This document shows, in pieces, positions 63,573-64,000 of a stretch of DNA of 64,000 nt. Every line of letters starts with the position of its first letter. Within the stretch, counting starts at the first letter, position 1. Origin of the DNA: a bacterium (GTDB taxonomy: Bacteria; Patescibacteriota; Saccharimonadia; Saccharimonadales; Saccharimonadaceae); NCBI GenBank assembly GCA_004561445.1, contig SFVX01000001.1, forward strand, positions 124,001 to 188,000, in the 5' to 3' direction. The translations under genes were made by a program, and so were the position numbers. The notes beneath the pieces were generated by a model, which did not search any database, had not been told where the DNA came from, and worked only from the letters and a program-made list of their open reading frames with translations.

Positions 63573-64000
63573 CTTGGTTGCACGTGCATAATACTTTCTA
63601 TTAGTGATCTCTTCGCTAACGGTTTCTTTAAGAATCTTAACAATCTCGTTAAAGTCACGCGTTTTGCGAGTGATGACGCGATAGCGGCTACCGAATCTTA
63701 CCTTGACGGCGAGACGTTTACGCATCTTGAAACTATGAAAGATTCTAGTTGCGAATACGCCGTATACAGAAGACAAGAAGATGATGCCAGCCATAGCCAT
63801 AAACAAACTCCAAAATGTGGAGTCGTTAGGGCCAAGACTATTATCAAACCACTGAATAAGCCCCAAAGAGCATTCAGTAAGCAGCATATAGCAGACAGCA
63901 AGGCCTGCAACTGTGCCGATAATCTTGTCGAACGAATCGGAAACCATATTGATGTAAAGGTTCCCTCTTTCGTCTGCAACGGAAGCCCCGTAGAGCATCT
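63558..64000 (-). CDS. Membrane protein with two TM helices (possibly partial)
   Basis: The frame is open to the window edge; the ATG at 63998 may or may not be the start. Hydrophobic helices at about 29-50 and 65-90 of the visible part, then a basic cytoplasmic tail (RMRKRLAVKVRFGSRYRV). No family recognised. The spacing to sbcB (37 bp, with a terminator and sbcB promoter between) shows it is a separate unit. Confidence 0.65.
   Translation of the reverse strand, partial: MLYGASVADERGNLYINMVSDSFDKIIGTVAGLAVCYMLLTECSLGLIQWFDNSLGPNDSTFWSLFMAMAGIIFLSSVYGVFATRIFHSFKMRKRLAVKVRFGSRYRVITRKTRDFNEIVKILKETVSEEITNRKYYARATKRAGR

Overview
The window looks like a chromosomal segment of a reduced-genome, Gram-positive-type (monoderm) bacterium of the Candidate Phyla Radiation, most probably a Saccharibacterium (TM7). 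This is an inference from the gene set and architecture: tightly packed short operons, no biosynthetic pathways, a phosphoketolase / phosphotransacetylase / acetate kinase energy branch, RNase J, FtsEX with a CHAP-type cell-wall hydrolase, compact versions of several housekeeping enzymes, and a 23S-5S rRNA unit with no 16S gene beside it. UGA is used as a stop and a complete RF2 gene is present, so there is no sign of the UGA recoding known from Gracilibacteria and SR1.

Layout. 1-3.2 kb: the end of a histidine kinase, a receiver-domain protein with a very long Pro/Ala-rich tail, and an RsuA-type pseudouridine synthase. 3.2-8.7 kb (minus): an FtsA/PilM-like actin fold protein, then a five-gene cassette (OmpA-like membrane protein, coiled-coil protein, small helical protein, four-TM coiled-coil protein, membrane-anchored staphylococcal-type nuclease) behind a strong promoter and a structured leader RNA with terminator/antiterminator potential. 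8.7-11.7 kb: compact alaS and mnmA. 11.7-17.5 kb (plus): a PRTase-like protein followed by a MoxR-DUF58-VWA-VWA-TPR (Bat-type) operon. 17.5-28.8 kb (minus): cysteine desulfurase, an MFS transporter, two small proteins, TatD, a DUF4868/KwaB-like protein, an S41 protease, a PcsB-like CHAP hydrolase, FtsX, FtsE, prfB, truB. 28.8-36.5 kb: uncharacterised proteins, RNase J, nusA, a DUF2130 protein and small membrane proteins. 36.5-43.1 kb (minus): a P-type cation ATPase, 5S and 23S rRNA. 43.2-52.1 kb: M1 aminopeptidase, a cell-surface HExxH protein, ackA, a phosphoketolase split into two overlapping genes, an alpha/beta hydrolase and an NrnA-like DHH phosphoesterase. 52.1-58.8 kb (plus): tRNA-Trp, a heterodimeric ABC exporter with an attenuator-like leader, and a glycosyltransferase/GH57 pair. 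58.8-64 kb (minus): short pta, a coiled-coil protein, an acyltransferase-3/SGNH protein, exonuclease I and a partial membrane protein.

Together the genes describe a fermentative organism that makes ATP from sugar phosphates through acetyl phosphate (phosphoketolase to AckA, with Pta linking to acetyl-CoA), may store or trim alpha-glucan (GT plus GH57), and invests heavily in envelope proteins and cell-wall remodelling. The most striking signals are (i) promoter -10 boxes placed 6-7 nt before the start codon in at least 15 first genes, implying systematic leaderless mRNAs, (ii) the structured leader of the OmpA/nuclease cassette, (iii) the split phosphoketolase, and (iv) expanded helices in the 23S rRNA together with a nearly perfect 100-bp duplication of the 5S 3' half.
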